From assembly GCA_025351925.1 (NCBI GenBank), contig JANXVC010000186.1:1-58728 (forward strand): 58,728 nucleotides of DNA, given 5' to 3'. The notes beneath the pieces are model-generated. The model worked only from the letters and a program-made list of their open reading frames with translations. It had not been told where the DNA came from and did not search any database. A program made the position numbers and the translations under genes. Origin of the DNA: Rhodospirillales bacterium. Lineage in GTDB: Bacteria > Pseudomonadota > Alphaproteobacteria > Acetobacterales > Acetobacteraceae. The first letter of the stretch is position 1. The number at the start of each line of letters is the position of its first letter. Shown here in pieces: positions 17,925-26,348 of this stretch.

Positions 17925-18495
17925 ACTTCAGCAGCAATACGCCGCCGACGATCCCAGCTGCGGTGAGGCTGGTCACCAGGGTCAGCCGGCGCTCGATGAA
18001 CGCCCGCACCGGCTCGCCGAACTGCCGGATCAGCCCGGCGACCAGAAAGAACCGCGCGCCGCGGGTCAGCACGCTGGCCGCCATGAACACGCCGAAGTTG
18101 AAGTGCGCGAGGCCGGAGGTGATGGTGACGATCTTGTAGGGGATCGGCGTCAGGCCTTTGATCAGGATCACCCAGAGGCCGTATTGGTTGAACTTGTCCA
18201 CGAACGCGTCGGCGGCGGCCTCGTAATGGTAGAAATGGATGAGCGGCGCCGCGACCTGGTCATACAGCGCGTAGCCGATCAGGTAGCCCAGCATGCCGCC
18301 GGTCACGCTCGCCAGAGTGCAGATCAGCGCAAAGCGGTAGGCACGGTCCGGCCGGGATAGCGCCATCGGCACCAGCAGCGCGTCGGGCGGCACCGGGAAG
18401 AAGCTGCTCTCGGCAAAGCTGATCAGCGCCAGCCACACCGGCGCGCGCCGGTCGGCGGATAAGGCGAGGATTCGGTCGTAGAGGCGTCGAAGCAT
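17917..18495 (-). CDS. YqaA/DedA-family inner membrane protein
   Basis: 192 residues from ATG 18495; the frame is open further upstream but the extension is not hydrophobic. It contains ALISFAESSFFPVPPDALLV, the E-x3-PVP-E/D motif of the DedA/SNARE-associated superfamily, then IKGLTPIPYKIVTI and GARFFLVAGLIRQFG, both conserved. Four to five membrane segments are predicted. Members are thought to act in lipid or envelope homeostasis. The start is divergent from the exported-protein gene at 18618. Confidence 0.88.
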   Translation of the reverse strand: MLRRLYDRILALSADRRAPVWLALISFAESSFFPVPPDALLVPMALSRPDRAYRFALICTLASVTGGMLGYLIGYALYDQVAAPLIHFYHYEAAADAFVDKFNQYGLWVILIKGLTPIPYKIVTITSGLAHFNFGVFMAASVLTRGARFFLVAGLIRQFGEPVRAFIERRLTLVTSLTAAGIVGGVLLLKFI

Positions 18496-18617
18496 GGCGG
18501 TTTCCGATACGATGGGCGTGCCATGCCACGCTGTGCCGCCCACTGCAAATCCCGCAGCTTCCGTGTGGACCGCCCGGCGGCTAGTCTCTGCGAAACTTTC
18601 GGCATGGGACCTCGACG

Positions 18618-19085
18618 ATGCGCCGCTCCGCCTACCAAATTGCCGCCGCACTGCTGCTCGCCGCGGCCGTCGTGCCGCCGAATGCTTCGGCCGCGGCGCA
18701 GGACGCCAGCCTGCCGCCGCACGCCTGGCTGTTCGGCACCTGGACCGGCGGCATCTTCCCGATACCGAACGGCTTATCGAACCAGGCTTGCCTGTCGCAG
18801 CCGGTGGTGATCTTCACCCGCGACCTCGTGCTCCGTGCGACCATCACCGAGCAGGAGCTCACCCAACGCGAGGTCGAGACGGTGCGAAGCTCCTCCCAGG
18901 GGGCCGAGTTCCGCTTCGCAGCCACCGGCAGCGGCGGGTCAGGCCTGCTGGGCGGCGGTCGCGCAAACGGATTCGGCTGCGCCTCGCCGGACGAACTGCA
19001 CGTGCAGCGCCGCGGCGAGAACGAGATCGCCTTCCCGGGCTGCGCCGACTTTCCCAACCCGCTCGTGCGGTGCCATACGCGTTGA
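18618..19085 (+). CDS. exported protein of unknown function
   Basis: 155 residues. An N-terminal signal peptide (AYQIAAALLLAAAVVPPNAS) precedes a mature domain with WLFGTWTGGIFP and four cysteines (QACLSQ, GCASPDE, PGCADF, VRCHTR), which could form two periplasmic disulfides. I recognise no family. The glycosylase gene follows almost at once. The ribosome site is weak. Confidence 0.7.
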   Translation: MRRSAYQIAAALLLAAAVVPPNASAAAQDASLPPHAWLFGTWTGGIFPIPNGLSNQACLSQPVVIFTRDLVLRATITEQELTQREVETVRSSSQGAEFRFAATGSGGSGLLGGGRANGFGCASPDELHVQRRGENEIAFPGCADFPNPLVRCHTR

Positions 19086-19134
19086 CCCACTTGCTCGCAT
19101 TTACCTGAGCGCGTTCCCGCACCCGCCCGCGCCG

Positions 19135-19797
19135 ATGCGCGCCGCGTTGGACACGCTAATTGCACGCGATCAACGGCTGGCGCGGATCGAGACGGCGGCC
19201 GGTCCGCTGCCCTGGCACACCCGCGCCGGCGGATTTGCTGGATTTTTGCAAATTGTCGTCGGGCAGCAGATCAGCAACCAGGCGGCGCTGGCGATCTGGC
19301 GTCGTCTGGCGGCGCTGCCGGACGTGCTGGAGCCGGCGGGGCTGCTCGCGCTCGATGAGGCAACCCTGCGCGGCGCCGGCCTATCACGGCCCAAGGTGGC
19401 GCATGCGCGGTCGCTCGCCGCCGCGTTCGCCAACGGGCATCTATCCGCCGCCGCCTTGGTGTCGCTGCCCGACTCTGAAGCCACCGCCGCCATCACCGCG
19501 GTGCGCGGCCTGGGCCCTTGGACGGCGGAGGTCTATCTGCTGTTTGCGCTGCAGCGGCAGGACGTGTTCCCGGCCGGAGACATCGCATTGGCCGGTGCCG
19601 CCGCCGATATTATTGGCCTGCCCCTTCGGCCAAACCCGAGGACGCTGCGTCTGCTTGCCGAAGCCTGGCGCCCAAGCCGTGCCCTCGCGGCCCGGCTGCT
19701 TTGGCACCATTGGCGGCACTTGACGGGCCGGCCAAGCTTTGACGACGCGCCGCTTACCCCGATGCCTCTTAACCCGGCGTTCATCCCTGCAGGCTAA
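19135..19797 (+). CDS. DNA-3-methyladenine glycosylase II (AlkA-like)
   Basis: About 220 residues. The helix-hairpin-helix-GPD core is clear: VVGQQISNQAALAIWRRL near residue 40, the hairpin AVRGLGPWTAEVYLLFAL and the following DVFPAGDIAL with the catalytic Asp. The protein excises alkylated purines at the start of base-excision repair. It lacks the N-terminal domain of E. coli AlkA, like the short bacterial AlkA group. ATG 19135 is the first conventional start; the frame is open further upstream through weak codons (TTG/CTG), so the true start may be slightly earlier. Confidence 0.9.
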   Translation: MRAALDTLIARDQRLARIETAAGPLPWHTRAGGFAGFLQIVVGQQISNQAALAIWRRLAALPDVLEPAGLLALDEATLRGAGLSRPKVAHARSLAAAFANGHLSAAALVSLPDSEATAAITAVRGLGPWTAEVYLLFALQRQDVFPAGDIALAGAAADIIGLPLRPNPRTLRLLAEAWRPSRALAARLLWHHWRHLTGRPSFDDAPLTPMPLNPAFIPAG

Positions 19798-19829
19798 AAT
19801 CACGTCCTGAGCTCTCAGGACCGCATCGC

Positions 19830-20837
19830 ATGGACCTTCCAACCCCGATCCCATCGCATCAATCCGCCACCTTTCAGGAGCGGGGAGTCTGCGTGCCTTT
19901 CACGACTCCGGCGCTGGCTGGCGCGCGGGTGCGGCGGGACGCACGGCATGGATTGGCGCTGCTGGTGCCCAATCCATCGGGCGGGCGGGGCATCTATGTC
20001 CTGCCCTGGTCCGGGGTGCGCGACATGTGTCACCCTACGCTGCATGACTGCATGCTGCATGATGCCATCGCCGCCTCCAAAGCCGCATTGGTCTCACCCG
20101 GCGTGGTGCGCGCGGCGGCCCGGCGCGTCGCCGGCGACGGTGCGGCGGGCCGGGCTGCGCATGCGGCAGCGGTAAAAGCCATCCAGATCGAAAGCGAGTC
20201 GCGGCAGGCGACCAACCGCTATTTGCTCTATGCTCTGGCCGCCCAGACAACGATACAGGCCAGCGCGGCGGAGGTTGCGGCCCTGGCGGACGTTGTCGAT
20301 GAGATCGGCATCGGGCCCTATGCAGCACGGGCCGGCATTCCCATCCGCCTGGCACAGGTCGAGGGTCTGCGGGCGGCACTTGCAGCCTGGTCGAACATGG
20401 GCGCCGATGAGCCCGGCTATGTGTCCCTGGTCTGCGGCATGGCGGACCTCGCGATCCGTTGCGGTCGGCATGTCATCGGGGCAGCGCGGGATCGGGTTGC
20501 CGATGTCGAGGGATTGCTGATCGACTGGCGCGCCCGGGCCGAGGATGTCGCCGCCGTATTCAGCCGCCCTGCCTGGGTGCTGGACGGCTGGAGCCTGCCT
20601 TGCCTGCTCTGGGGCGCGGCGTCCGGCGTCGTGGCGCAGCGTGCGGCGCTCATCGAGATCGGCCAGATGCTGGCGGTACTGCCGAAGGAGGCCGGCCATT
20701 GGATCGGCGCCTCGATCGAGGCGGAGGCGAACCAGGCCATTCGCCCGATGGTGGGCCTGAACCAGGACTGGCGCGCAGGGCTCAATGCGCTCGATCTAGT
20801 GGCCCGGAATGAGCAGTTTCGCGCATTGGCCGCGTAG
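19830..20837 (+). CDS. protein of unknown function (first of a pair)
   Basis: 335 residues. I do not recognise the family. The N-terminus (GVCVPFTTPALAGARVRRDA, then LALLVPNPSGGRGIYVLPW) looks globular and beta-rich. The remainder is Ala-rich and helical with no membrane segment or signal peptide. CAGGACC precedes the ATG. The stop is one base before the ATG of the next gene, so the two products are probably made together and may form a complex. Confidence 0.75.
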   Translation: MDLPTPIPSHQSATFQERGVCVPFTTPALAGARVRRDARHGLALLVPNPSGGRGIYVLPWSGVRDMCHPTLHDCMLHDAIAASKAALVSPGVVRAAARRVAGDGAAGRAAHAAAVKAIQIESESRQATNRYLLYALAAQTTIQASAAEVAALADVVDEIGIGPYAARAGIPIRLAQVEGLRAALAAWSNMGADEPGYVSLVCGMADLAIRCGRHVIGAARDRVADVEGLLIDWRARAEDVAAVFSRPAWVLDGWSLPCLLWGAASGVVAQRAALIEIGQMLAVLPKEAGHWIGASIEAEANQAIRPMVGLNQDWRAGLNALDLVARNEQFRALAA

Positions 20838-20838
20838 G

Positions 20839-22047
20839 ATGACCCAGACGGCACAAACCGCGATCCGTCCGGTGGCCGACGTCCAGCGCAAGTTGCGCCG
20901 GGCGGCAGACGAGCAGGTCGCCCAGGTTTTGGCATTGGTGGATGCAATGCCGGTGCGCGGCGCGGCGGATGCGTTGATTGCACCGCTGCGCGGCCGTTTG
21001 GCGGCCATCGAGCCGATACGGCCGCTATCGGTCACCCGCCTGTTGTTCCGGCCGCTTGACCCCGTGATCACCACCGGCCCACGCTGGCGACCCGGCGCCC
21101 CTGCCGTGCCACGGACGGCGCTTCCCACGATCGGTGATGCGGTGATTGCGCAGCTCGGCCCATTCGCGCGGTCGATCCAGGCGAGCATCGCCGGGCGCGA
21201 CGGAAAAGAGCACGCGATCGTGAACCAGGCTGGCGCAAGCCTGTGGCCGCCGGCTGCGGCCCTGCTGGCGCAAATGCCAATCCCCGCGGACTGGGGCCTT
21301 GCCACCGGGCTGCCCAACGCCTGCTACCCCGAAATCCGGACAAACATCGCGGCGGTGCTGCACCAGGCGATCCCGCTCAGTCAGCGGACACGGGACGCTG
21401 GCGGCGCTGATCCTACGCCTGCCATCAGCGCGATCTTGCATGCCACCCAGGCTGACTATCCCGCCGGATTGGGCATCGTCCTTGCCGTGCTGCTGGCCGA
21501 CGGCGTCACCGCGGCCCCGGTGCTGCTCGCGGCATTGGCGATGCCGGGCATACCGGTCGATCTGGCGGTTGAGCATACTCTGGACCGCGCACAGCACATG
21601 CTGACGGCCGTGCTCCCGTTGGTTGGGCTTGCCGCCGCATCGTTCCAGGCGGCGCATATTGCAGCGTTGCTCGACGCGATCGAGGGACCCGACGCCCGCC
21701 CAACGCTGCGGTCGCACGCCCAGCGCATCCGGCAGGTGGCGGACGAGGCCTGTCGAAGCCGGCTGCTCCAGGCGTTGGACCAGGAATTTCTGCCCAAGCT
21801 GGCCACAGCCGGCGTCGCACTGGATGACGCTGCTGTAACCGGACTTGAAAGCGTGGCGCGCGGCTTGCGGCGATTGGCCCTGGCAGGTCGCCGGTTCGGC
21901 GCAGCCGCGATGTATGACAAGCTGCTGGGCCGCACCGCTGCTGGCGCCTGCGCATCGATTAACAGTACGCTGACCCGCATGGAGCGGCTGCGTCTGGCCG
22001 AGCTGCTGGTTGGGTCTGATGCCGCGCTGAAGCTGCCTGCCGTTTGA
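20839..22047 (+). CDS. protein of unknown function (second of a pair)
   Basis: 402 residues, mostly helical and Ala/Leu-rich, with a recurring arrangement of helical pairs (for example RLLFRPLDPVI, DRAQHMLTAVLPLVGLA, RLRLAELLVG) reminiscent of armadillo- or HEAT-like proteins. That likeness is an impression, not a family match. There is no signal peptide, cofactor motif or cysteine cluster. The ATG at 20839 directly follows the upstream stop. Function unknown; its link to the preceding gene is the best clue. Confidence 0.75.
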   Translation: MTQTAQTAIRPVADVQRKLRRAADEQVAQVLALVDAMPVRGAADALIAPLRGRLAAIEPIRPLSVTRLLFRPLDPVITTGPRWRPGAPAVPRTALPTIGDAVIAQLGPFARSIQASIAGRDGKEHAIVNQAGASLWPPAAALLAQMPIPADWGLATGLPNACYPEIRTNIAAVLHQAIPLSQRTRDAGGADPTPAISAILHATQADYPAGLGIVLAVLLADGVTAAPVLLAALAMPGIPVDLAVEHTLDRAQHMLTAVLPLVGLAAASFQAAHIAALLDAIEGPDARPTLRSHAQRIRQVADEACRSRLLQALDQEFLPKLATAGVALDDAAVTGLESVARGLRRLALAGRRFGAAAMYDKLLGRTAAGACASINSTLTRMERLRLAELLVGSDAALKLPAV

Positions 22048-22372
22048 AGGTCGGCGAAGCGGGCCGAGTCGTGGGTGGAGACAAGATGGACCCCGGCGGC
22101 GACGACCCCCGTGCCAAACCCGAACAGGCACACGGCCTCGTCCACCCTGGCCTCCCATGCCCCATCCAGAGAGGGCACGCGGGCGACGATGGCGTGCTCG
22201 CAGGCGTCCTTCCCGTCTCCGGTTGCGGCCCATACAACGGCAAGCAACGTAGTAAGCAGCACGGCGCTCAGGCCGAGGCGCCAGGCGCCAGTTGCGGCGC
22301 CGTGCGGGCCCAGGCGTTGGCCGCCCGCGCCCCATTCAGGCTCCGGCCGCGGCGTGGGTGCGGCCGGACTCT
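22048..22372 (-). pseudogene. probable gene remnant encoding an exported Cys-containing protein
   Basis: On the minus strand the frame reads a hydrophobic start (LGLSAVLLTTLLAVVWAATG) followed by DACEHAIVARVPSLDGAWEA and VDEAVCLFGFGTGV, which looks like genuine protein: a signal-anchor then a domain with paired cysteines. No good start codon is present upstream (a TAG lies near 22373). Downstream the frame runs antisense into the 20839-22047 gene, so the C-terminus appears lost. Read as a truncated copy; low confidence. Confidence 0.3.
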
Positions 22373-22393
22373 AATTTTGAACAAACCATGGAG

Positions 22394-22680
22394 TCATTTC
22401 AAGAACTGTGCAATCTTGAGGTCCCTTCGCGGGTCGTCGATGCGGCGTGCGATCAGCTCCAAGCGGCAAGTGTTATAGACCAACGGCGCGTTCATGCCCC
22501 CTGCCTCCGCCGACATGCGGAAGCCGCACTCGTCGTCAGCAAAGGTTACCCAGGCGCGCTTGGCCCGGCGCAACCTGCCTGCCGCTCGGGGCTGACGGCA
22601 GCCAGGACCTGCTTGTAAATCCTGGTCAGCATCGCTTCGCGGCGCCTCAGTTCGGCAGCGTCGCAATCCTTGAGACCCAT
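22394..22680 (-). pseudogene. frameshifted LprI/DUF1311-like protein remnant
   Basis: The first part reads LKDCDAAELRRREAMLTRIY up to SPERQA, then the frame changes near 22574-22580. It resumes as LRRAKRAWVTFADDECGFRM, then MNAPLVYNTCRLELIARRID. This order, with RAW-x-F-x-D-x-EC and C-x-x-x-L, is the LprI/DUF1311 domain of small secreted proteins. One base seems to be missing. The signal peptide is also absent because the gene begins at the same CATGG as the divergent neighbour. A sequencing error could explain the shift but not the missing N-terminus. Confidence 0.6.
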
Positions 22681-23287
22681 GGCGTTTTATCTGGTCCATG
22701 CCGGAGACGGTCAGGCTAGACAACGGCACTACGACGGCACAGAAAGCTTCATGACCACTTGCTCCCCCGAGGAAATAGGGCATTGGGCCGCAGCGGCACG
22801 GCTATTGGTCGAGGGTGTGCCACCGGTGTTTTGCTTCGACGTCCTGAAAGCGCGCCGCTGGGCCTGTGTCGCGGTCGAGGACGAGCTGGAGAACGGCGCT
22901 GCCGCACGACTGGCACAGGCTTGTGCAGCGCATGGCCTTGTTGCTGGCTGGTCGTTGGAAATTCCCTGGGAGCCTGGACCCTGGACTCCGGCTGCGCACC
23001 GCTTCACTCTTTCTGCGACGGGGTTTACGGCTTTGAGCAAGGATGCCTACTTGGGCTCGTGCTTTGTCTTGGCGGAAGACGAGAGCCGCTTTGCGGTGAC
23101 GAGTGACGGGGACCTATATTGGATGCTGGCCGGCCCGCAAACGTTTGTGGAAGCCGCGCTCGGCGTATCTGTCGAGACGCAATTGCAGACCTTCAGCAGG
23201 GTGGTTAGAGCCTACGATGGTTCGCTTGCTGGCCAGCGCTTGGCCGCTGTTCAAATGGTTGCTGTTGCGGCTTGTGCCGCTGTTTAA
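22679..23287 (+). CDS. protein of unknown function
   Basis: 202 residues starting MAFYLVHAGDGQARQRHYDG. There is no signal peptide or membrane segment. It has scattered cysteines and a C-terminal hydrophobic patch (AAVQMVAVAACAAV). The ribosome site is poor and the gene lies between broken genes, so its expression is uncertain. A GAGCC-acc-GGCTC stem follows the stop near 23299. I recognise no family. Confidence 0.6.
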   Translation: MAFYLVHAGDGQARQRHYDGTESFMTTCSPEEIGHWAAAARLLVEGVPPVFCFDVLKARRWACVAVEDELENGAAARLAQACAAHGLVAGWSLEIPWEPGPWTPAAHRFTLSATGFTALSKDAYLGSCFVLAEDESRFAVTSDGDLYWMLAGPQTFVEAALGVSVETQLQTFSRVVRAYDGSLAGQRLAAVQMVAVAACAAV

Positions 23288-23397
23288 AGTTGACGTGCGG
23301 AGCCACCGGCTCGGCTAAGCTCCATGTTGCACCGCAGCAACGAAAATTCGTGTCTCGACGGAGCTGGCACTGAGGGAAATCAATCAACCCGGCATCG

Positions 23398-24264
23398 TTA
23401 CGCCATCTGCACCGTCTGCACCGCCGCCTCCAGCTCCGCAAAGCTCGGCATGTGCTGGTTCGGCGCCATCTTGCGGCCGGTCTCCACGCTGATCTGCGGC
23501 GCGTTGCCGTGCAGGTGCGCGACCAACACGGCGCGGATGACCTCGTAATACTTGCTCTCCTCCTCCACGACCCCCTTCAGCCGGGCCGCAAAGGGCCCAG
23601 CCATGCCATAGGCCATCAGGACGCCGAGGAAGGTGCCGACCAGCGCGCCACCGATCATGGCGCCCAGCACCGCCGGCGGCTCGTTGATGTGCGACATCGT
23701 CTTGATCACGCCCAGCACCGCCGCAACAATCCCGAGCGCGGGCAAAGCGTCCGCCATGCTCTGCAGCGCGTGGGCGCCGTGCAGCTCCTCGTGCATCGTC
23801 TTCTTCAGCTCACGGATCATCAGATCCTCGATCTGGTGCGGGTCGTCGGCGTTCATGCCGATCATGCGCAGGTAGTCGCAGATCATCGCCGTCGCGTGAT
23901 GGTTGGCGAGAATGCGCGGGAACTTCTGGAAGGCGCTGCTTTCCGTCGGGTTCTCGATATGCGGTTCCAGCGCCATGGCGCCCTTGGTGCTGGCCAGGCG
24001 GGAGAAGAAGAACAGCAGGCTCAGCAGCTCGATGTAGTGCGGCTTGGTGAATGACGCGCCGCCCATGATCTTTTTGAAGCCGGCCAGTGTGTGCTTCACA
24101 TCGTGCATGCTGTTCGACATCACAAAAGTGCCGATCGCCGCGCCGCCGATCGTCAGCAGCTCGAACGGCATCGCTTCGAGCAGCGGCTCGAGGCTGCCGC
24201 CGGACAGCATGTAGCTGCCGAACACGCAGACCAGCAGGAAAACCAGGCCGCCAATGGTCAGCAT
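23398..24264 (-). CDS. motA: flagellar motor stator protein MotA
   Basis: 288 residues with four membrane segments, full MotA length. The start LTIGGLVFLLVCVFGSYML, the cytoplasmic loop with FKKIMGGASF, and the TM3-TM4 block ALGIVAAVLGVIKTM, GALVGTFLGVLMAYGM are family hallmarks. With MotB it forms the inner-membrane ion channel that powers the flagellar rotor. motB is directly upstream, 3 bases apart, so this is a motBA-order operon. No other flagellar genes are in the window. Confidence 0.96.
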   Translation of the reverse strand: MLTIGGLVFLLVCVFGSYMLSGGSLEPLLEAMPFELLTIGGAAIGTFVMSNSMHDVKHTLAGFKKIMGGASFTKPHYIELLSLLFFFSRLASTKGAMALEPHIENPTESSAFQKFPRILANHHATAMICDYLRMIGMNADDPHQIEDLMIRELKKTMHEELHGAHALQSMADALPALGIVAAVLGVIKTMSHINEPPAVLGAMIGGALVGTFLGVLMAYGMAGPFAARLKGVVEEESKYYEVIRAVLVAHLHGNAPQISVETGRKMAPNQHMPSFAELEAAVQTVQMA

Positions 24265-24267
24265 GAT

Positions 24268-25314
24268 TTAGTGCGCCTGGGCCGCGGGCCGGTCCCGCAG
24301 GACCAGGATGGCGATGCGCCGGTTTGCCGCCGCCAGCGGATCGGCCGGCAGCAGCGGGTCGCGGTCGGCATGCCCGGCCACGCTGCGTATCCGCAGCTCC
24401 GGCAGGCCCGCATCGGTCAGCAGCCGGCGCGTGGCGTTGGCCCGCTCGGCCGAAAGGTCCCAGTTGCTGCGGTCCGTGCCGCGATAGGGCGCTGCGTCGG
24501 TATGGCCGTCGATGGCGACCGGCTGGGTCAGGCGCAGCAGCACCGGCGCCACCTTGGATAGCAGCGCCCGCGCCCGGTCGTTCAGCGCGGAGGCGCCAAG
24601 GGCAAACATCGGCGTCCGGTCTTCATCCATGATCTGAATGCGCAGCCCCTCGGGCGTAAGTTCGATCGCGAGCTGCTTCGCGAGGCCCGCCAGCGCCGGA
24701 TCGGACCGCACGGCCTCCCGGATCTGCTCCGCGGCCTGCTCAAAGCCAGCACGCTCGCGCTGTTCCCGCTCGGCCTCTGCCTCGGCTGCTTTGGCTGTGG
24801 ACGGCGGCGCACGTTCGGCGGCGAACGGATTGACCGACGTGTGCGCCGCGTCGGATGGCGCGGTTGCTTGGGTGCTGACCGGGGCCGCGGCGCCATCCTG
24901 GGCCATCGTCAGCAAGGTTGGCCCGCTAATATGCTGTTTCGGCGACATGATCGGGGTGTCTTCCTCGCTTTCCTCCATGTCGATAATCGGGCGGGTCGGC
25001 CCGGTCGTGAGCTGAACCGCGCCGCGGTCGGAGGCGAGCGATCCCTCAAGATTTGGCGTCAGCCCGCCAAACGGCGCGCCAAAGCCGGAATTGCTGCGCG
25101 ACGTCAGGTTGTTCGGGCTGAAATAGTCGGCAAGTCCGCGCCGCTGCTCCTGGGTGGTCGCGTTCAGCAGCCACATCAGCAGGAAGAACGCCATCATCGC
25201 CGTGACGAAGTCGGCATAGGCGACCTTCCAGGCGCCGCCATGATGGCCGCCCTCGATCACCTCTTCCCGACGAATGATGATCGTCGGCTTTGCATTCTTC
25301 TTCGTGCCGCTCAT
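24268..25314 (-). CDS. motB: flagellar motor stator protein MotB
   Basis: 348 residues. The single N-terminal membrane helix WKVAYADFVTAMMAFFLLMW carries the ion-binding Asp35. A long linker rich in Ala/Pro/Glu follows, then the OmpA-like peptidoglycan-binding domain (VAIDGHTDAAPYRG, WDLSAERANATRRLL). It anchors the stator to the cell wall. ATG 25314 gives the standard MSGTKKNAKPTIIIRRE start, preceded by a GGTCGGGT stretch. It precedes motA by 3 bases. Confidence 0.96.
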   Translation of the reverse strand: MSGTKKNAKPTIIIRREEVIEGGHHGGAWKVAYADFVTAMMAFFLLMWLLNATTQEQRRGLADYFSPNNLTSRSNSGFGAPFGGLTPNLEGSLASDRGAVQLTTGPTRPIIDMEESEEDTPIMSPKQHISGPTLLTMAQDGAAAPVSTQATAPSDAAHTSVNPFAAERAPPSTAKAAEAEAEREQRERAGFEQAAEQIREAVRSDPALAGLAKQLAIELTPEGLRIQIMDEDRTPMFALGASALNDRARALLSKVAPVLLRLTQPVAIDGHTDAAPYRGTDRSNWDLSAERANATRRLLTDAGLPELRIRSVAGHADRDPLLPADPLAAANRRIAILVLRDRPAAQAH

Positions 25315-25379
25315 ACCCGACCTCGCCCATGTCAGGGCAAGATGCAGCAGAAAGCTTAATGTTTGACTAAAGCGGCGCT

Positions 25380-26348
25380 TTACCCCGCCAAGGCGCGCGC
25401 GAACACCGCCGGGTCCACGTTGCCGCCGCTCAGCACCGCACCCACCACGCGGCCGCGCGCGTCGAAACGGCCTGACAGCAATGCCGCCAGGCACACCGCG
25501 CCGCCGGGCTCCACGACCAGCTTCAGATGGGTGAACGCGAACGCCATCGCGGCCAGCACCTCGGCGTCCGTCACGGCGACTGCGCCGGCTAGCCGGGTGC
25601 GGTTTATCGCGAACGTCAGCTCCCCCGGCATCTTGGCCAGCAGCGCGTCGCAGAGCTGCGAGCCGCCGGGCGGGTTGTCCTCACGCCTGCCGCTGCGGAG
25701 TGAGCGCAGCGTATCGTCCGAGCCCTCGGGCTCGACAGCGATGATCTCGGCGCCGGGCCGCACGCCCTCGGCCGCCAGCGCGCACCCGGCGATCAGGCCG
25801 CCGCCGCCCGTGCAAACGAGCAGCGCGTCGATCGGCAGCTCGGCTGTGTCCTTAAACAATTCCAGCGCCAGGGTGCCCTGCCCGGCGATGACGTGCGGAT
25901 GGTCGAACGGCGGGATCAGTGAGGCGCCGGTGCGATCGGCGTACTCTCTTGTCAGGGCCTCCCGGTCGTCGGTGAGGCGGTCATAGTGCACGATCTCGGC
26001 GCCCCAACGCCGCGTGCTGTCGATTTTTACCCCTGGCGCGTCGCGCGGCATAAAGATTGTGGCTTTTACGTCAATAGATTGCGCGGCGCAGGCCAAAGCC
26101 TGTCCATGGTTGCCGGAGGAATGCGTCACCACGCCGGCCTGCCGTTCCGCCGCCGAGAGCTGCAGCGCGGCGTTGGTTGCGCCCCGCAGCTTAAAGCTGC
26201 CGGTTCTCTGAAGCACCTCCGCCTTCAATAGCACGGTGCCGCCGGTCAGCTGATCCAGCAGCGCATTGCGCAGCATCGGGGTGCGCACGATGCGGCCAGC
26301 AATCCGCTGAGCCGCGGCGGCAACGTCGTCATGGGTCGGAAGCTGCAC
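25380..26348 (-). CDS. PLP-dependent threonine/serine dehydratase-like enzyme
   Basis: About 322 residues, fold type II PLP enzyme. The Schiff-base Lys lies in RTGSFKLRGATNAAL, the substrate loop is SSGNHGQALA and the phosphate-binding loop is TGGGGLIAG. These match biosynthetic or catabolic threonine dehydratase and serine racemase. There is no C-terminal ACT domain, so it is the TdcB/serine-racemase size and not allosteric IlvA. I chose GTG 26348 because GGAG lies about 7 bases upstream. It overlaps the end of the glycosyltransferase gene by 20 bases. Confidence 0.88.
   Translation of the reverse strand: MQLPTHDDVAAAAQRIAGRIVRTPMLRNALLDQLTGGTVLLKAEVLQRTGSFKLRGATNAALQLSAAERQAGVVTHSSGNHGQALACAAQSIDVKATIFMPRDAPGVKIDSTRRWGAEIVHYDRLTDDREALTREYADRTGASLIPPFDHPHVIAGQGTLALELFKDTAELPIDALLVCTGGGGLIAGCALAAEGVRPGAEIIAVEPEGSDDTLRSLRSGRREDNPPGGSQLCDALLAKMPGELTFAINRTRLAGAVAVTDAEVLAAMAFAFTHLKLVVEPGGAVCLAALLSGRFDARGRVVGAVLSGGNVDPAVFARALAG

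Noticed and set aside
21025-22335. 436-codon minus-strand frame opposite the second unknown gene
   Set aside because: The composition is typical of antisense noise (Arg/His/Gln-rich). The plus-strand frame is coupled to its neighbour and has normal codon use.
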